Assembly: GCA_017467515.1 (NCBI GenBank)
Contig: JAFUSU010000021.1
Coordinates: 1-44,523, forward strand
Origin: Alphaproteobacteria bacterium
GTDB taxonomy: Bacteria > Pseudomonadota > Alphaproteobacteria > RF32 > CAG-239
Direction: 5' to 3'
DNA: 44,523 nt
Translations under genes and position numbers: made by a program
Notes under the pieces: model-generated
Database searches by the model: none
Told to the model about the DNA's origin: nothing
What the model saw: the letters and a program-made list of their open reading frames with translations, nothing else
Shown: one piece after another, positions 42,722-44,523 of the stretch
Layout of the letters: each line of letters opens with the position of its first letter
How positions within the stretch are numbered: position 1 is the stretch's first letter

Positions 42722-43924
42722 TTAGTACCTGACTGCTGAAGCATAGTATGGTGTCGGCTTTGCGGCGACAACAATGCAAGATTGATTTTTACTTTTTAAC
42801 TTGCGGCAGGCAGAGTCGGCATCGTTTCTGGCAAAACCGACAATCTTAGAACGGTAAACGACAGCGGCACCACTTGCTACAGGTTCGATACTTATATTCT
42901 TACCTTTAAAAAACTGTTGTGTCGAGCGTTTTATTTTTAATGCATAATTACGTGCTTTGGCATAGTTTGAAAAAGCCCCGATTTGAACGCCCCAAGCTTT
43001 GTCTGAAGCATCTGCGGATGCTGTTTGTATTTCTTCCTGAACGGCAGGGCTGACAATCGGTTTCAGATTAGCATACATTTGAGCTGTATTGTCTCTTTCG
43101 TTGTTGGCTAATTTGATTAAACCTCTATTCATCATTGATATAACGGTTTTATCACGTTCTTTATATGTTTTATGCCCCATCGTTACGGCTATGACTCGAT
43201 TTCCTTTTCTTTGCGCCGATGTAACAATATTAAACCCTGCTGCACGTGTGTAGCCGGTTTTCATTCCGTCAGCACCTTTGAATTGCGATAAAACGTGATT
43301 GTGTGTGTATAACTTGCGACCGTTGTAGGTATATGTTTTTTGAGAAAATAAAGTATAATAATGCGGAAAATCGTGGTACATAGCCGATGCCAGTGTAGCC
43401 ATATCGCGAGCCGTTGTTTTTTGTTGCGAATTGGGTAGGCCTGAAGCATTTTTGAAAGTTGTATTTTTCATCCCTAATTTTTTCGCTTTGGCTGTCATTT
43501 TTTGTGCAAATTGAGATTCCGTATCAGCCAAAGCTTCAGCTAAGACAACAGCGCAGTCATTGGCGGATTTAACAATCAATGCGTTAATAGCCTGTTTAAC
43601 CTGAATTGTTTGTCCTGCTCTTAATCCTAATTTCGAAGGCTCCATACCGGCTGCACGACGAGAAACTAAAAGTTTATCGCTCATTTTCAGATAGCCTTTA
43701 TCCAAAGCTTCAAATGTCAGATATAATGTCATTAATTTTGTTAAAGAGGCAGGATAACGGCGTTCATCAGCATTGTTTTGCGATAAAATTTTACCGCTGT
43801 CGGCATCAATCATAATTGAAGATATTGATGCATCGGCCATTCCTCCGAAAAACATACTGGTTAGGAATGCTGCTGCATATAATGATAACTTATATTTGTT
43901 TCTTTTCTTGAAAAAATACAGCAT
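42722..43924 (-). CDS. D-alanyl-D-alanine carboxypeptidase (S11) with SPOR domain
   Basis: DacA-type enzyme that removes the terminal D-Ala from peptidoglycan pentapeptides. The 400 residues start with a membrane or signal segment (about 13-32). The three active-site motifs are PASLTKLM (S-x-x-K) near residue 60, SANDC (S-x-N) near 120 and DGMKTGYT (K-T-G) near 220. The C-terminal SPOR-like domain (about 310-390: WGVQIGAFSNYAKARNYALK, VYRSKIVGF, ACRKLKSKNQSCIVV) binds denuded glycan strands at division sites. The ATG at 43924 has a weak AGAAAG before it. mipZ follows directly, so both act in division. Confidence 0.93.
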   Translation of the reverse strand: MLYFFKKRNKYKLSLYAAAFLTSMFFGGMADASISSIMIDADSGKILSQNNADERRYPASLTKLMTLYLTFEALDKGYLKMSDKLLVSRRAAGMEPSKLGLRAGQTIQVKQAINALIVKSANDCAVVLAEALADTESQFAQKMTAKAKKLGMKNTTFKNASGLPNSQQKTTARDMATLASAMYHDFPHYYTLFSQKTYTYNGRKLYTHNHVLSQFKGADGMKTGYTRAAGFNIVTSAQRKGNRVIAVTMGHKTYKERDKTVISMMNRGLIKLANNERDNTAQMYANLKPIVSPAVQEEIQTASADASDKAWGVQIGAFSNYAKARNYALKIKRSTQQFFKGKNISIEPVASGAAVVYRSKIVGFARNDADSACRKLKSKNQSCIVVAAKPTPYYASAVRY

Positions 43925-44023
43925 TTGTTTACTTTCTGAAATAACATGTTACTTGTTTTATTTTATGGAGAAAGAGTAAACGAAATATTAATTTTGTGAA
44001 TTTTAAGAATAATTTTTTTTTGC

Positions 44024-44052
44024 TTGACTTTTATACTGTTTCTCTGTACAAC
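44024..44052 (+). promoter_or_regulatory. Promoter of tRNA-His
   Basis: TTGACT (44024-44029), a 17-base spacer and TACAAC (44047-44052), 10 bases before the tRNA. Confidence 0.7.
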
Positions 44053-44062
44053 CGTTTTTGTT

Positions 44063-44139
44063 GGCGGACGTAGCTCAATTGGTAGAGCCCCGGTTTGTGG
44101 TACCGGTTGTCGTCAGTTCGAGCCTGATCGTCCGCCCCA
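44063..44139 (+). tRNA. tRNA-His (anticodon GTG)
   Basis: A full cloverleaf is visible. G63 is the extra -1 base. The acceptor stem GCGGACG (44064-44070) pairs with CGTCCGC (44129-44135). The D stem is GCTC/GAGC. The anticodon arm CCGGT-TTGTGGT-ACCGG carries GTG. The T arm is GTCAG-TTCGAGC-CTGAT, with one G-T wobble. C136 is the discriminator and faces G-1, and CCA (44137-44139) is encoded. The G-1:C73 pair is the classical His identity element, which many alphaproteobacteria have lost. Confidence 0.97.
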
Positions 44140-44143
44140 TTAC

Positions 44144-44167
44144 AGCTCCCTTCGGGAGCTTTTTTTA
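44144..44167 (+). terminator. Terminator of tRNA-His
   Basis: AGCTCCC (44144-44150), loop TTC, GGGAGCT (44154-44160), then T7. In the second unit the same element (44359-44382) has the loop TTCG and one more G, giving a full cUUCGg hairpin. Confidence 0.88.
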
Positions 44168-44309
44168 TTTGAGGCCGTTCAGGCTCTTCGAGCCTGTCTT
44201 GTTTGTAAGCTCGTTCCTCGCTAACTGCACTGCGGGCACTCGTTTTGTAATGTTCGCTTCGTTGCGCTGTCGCTTCTCGCTCAATAACAAAACTTCGCCC
44301 GTCGTTAAA

Positions 44310-44336
44310 ATTTGCTCGTTTAAGAGCAATTTTTTT
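44310..44336 (+). terminator. Second terminator inside the repeat unit
   Basis: TTGCTC (44312-44317), loop GTTTAA, GAGCAA (44324-44329) and T7 (44330-44336), near the end of unit 1. Confidence 0.75.
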
Positions 44337-44523
44337 CCTCCGGCGTCCGCCCCATTATAGCTCCCTTCGGGGAGCTTTTTTTATTTGAGGCCGATCAGGC
44401 TCTTCGAGCCTGTCTTGTTTGTAAGCTCGTTCCTCGCTAACTGCACTGCGGGCACTCGTTTTGTAATGTTCGCTTCGTTGCGCTGTCGCTTCTCGCTCAA
44501 TAACAAAACTTCGCCCGTCGTTA

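Larger units (their letters stand above)
44129..44523. repeat. Direct repeat of about 215 bp starting in the tRNA-His 3' end
   Basis: Unit 1 is 44129-44343 and unit 2 is 44344-44523, cut by the window edge. Both begin with CGTCCGCCCCATTA, the 3' acceptor strand, CCA and flank of tRNA-His. Both then continue with a UUCG-type hairpin and the same sequence to the end, with only a C/T change, one G indel and one T/A change seen in the shared part. Unit 2 lacks the rest of the tRNA. Open frames across this stretch are not genes. The region after the tRNA otherwise holds no gene. Confidence 0.88.

Noticed and set aside
44024..44360. Two overlapping open frames across the tRNA and the repeat
   Set aside because: They run through a clear tRNA-His gene and terminators and have no ribosome site.
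44129..44523. Repeat at the right edge considered as a CRISPR array
   Set aside because: The units are about 215 bp and nearly identical throughout, with no short repeat-unique spacer pattern and no cas genes.

Overview
The window is a gene-dense, AT-rich bacterial chromosome segment whose marker genes point to an alphaproteobacterium: the cell-cycle kinase CckA, the division-site ATPase MipZ, the DnaA regulator HdaA, and an acpS-lepB-rnc-era cluster. The low GC content, the many TTGACA/TATAAT-type promoters, and Cys-rich DUF1566-type secreted proteins suggest one of the uncultured, host-associated (probably gut) low-GC lineages. That placement is an inference; no rRNA gene is present to settle it.

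Layout. 1-3242 (minus): the 5' end of a secreted Cys-rich protein, then acpS-lepB-rnc-era. 3303-9474: a DsbD/ScsB-like disulfide reductase (minus), then YqgE and an 895-residue Cys-rich DUF1566-type protein (plus) that is a paralogue of the truncated gene at position 1; the two share a matching promoter and leader. 9588-15253: a REP-like repeat, secA, a PpiC-type foldase, an unknown gene with a duplicated 3' remnant, and hemW. 15325-19329: a small DUF1566-like protein, a two-gene unknown operon and hslVU. 19432-23833: a lipoprotein, comM and a large exported protein ending in an apparently dead trypsin-like domain. 24042-25119: rpsF-rpsR-rplI behind a structured leader. 25301-31366: an unknown gene, a GNAT enzyme, a membrane-anchored Skp-like protein, a flavin reductase, a metallophosphoesterase behind a MerR-type promoter, a CDF metal exporter, and rplM-rpsI. 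31467-41525 (mostly minus): a broken lipoprotein-like gene, then a tightly packed run transcribed as pgm, a GH114/TM1410-like exported protein, fliQ, fliR, flhB, cckA, hdaA and eptA, with four overlapping junctions. 41665-43924: a D-Ala-D-Ala carboxypeptidase with a SPOR domain, mipZ and a small membrane protein. 44063-44523: tRNA-His followed by a direct repeat of about 215 bp that begins inside the tRNA 3' end and runs off the window.

Themes. Cell-envelope biogenesis dominates: signal peptidase, SecA, periplasmic foldases, disulfide reduction, lipid A modification, a peptidoglycan carboxypeptidase and several exported Cys-rich proteins that would plausibly depend on the secretion and disulfide enzymes nearby. 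Cell-cycle control (CckA, HdaA, MipZ) sits beside flagellar export genes. No CRISPR array, transposase, phage gene or complete mobile element was seen. The least explained parts are the paralogous Cys-rich secreted proteins with their shared leader, the pseudo-protease, the MerR-type operator before the phosphoesterase, and the tRNA-anchored repeat at the right edge.
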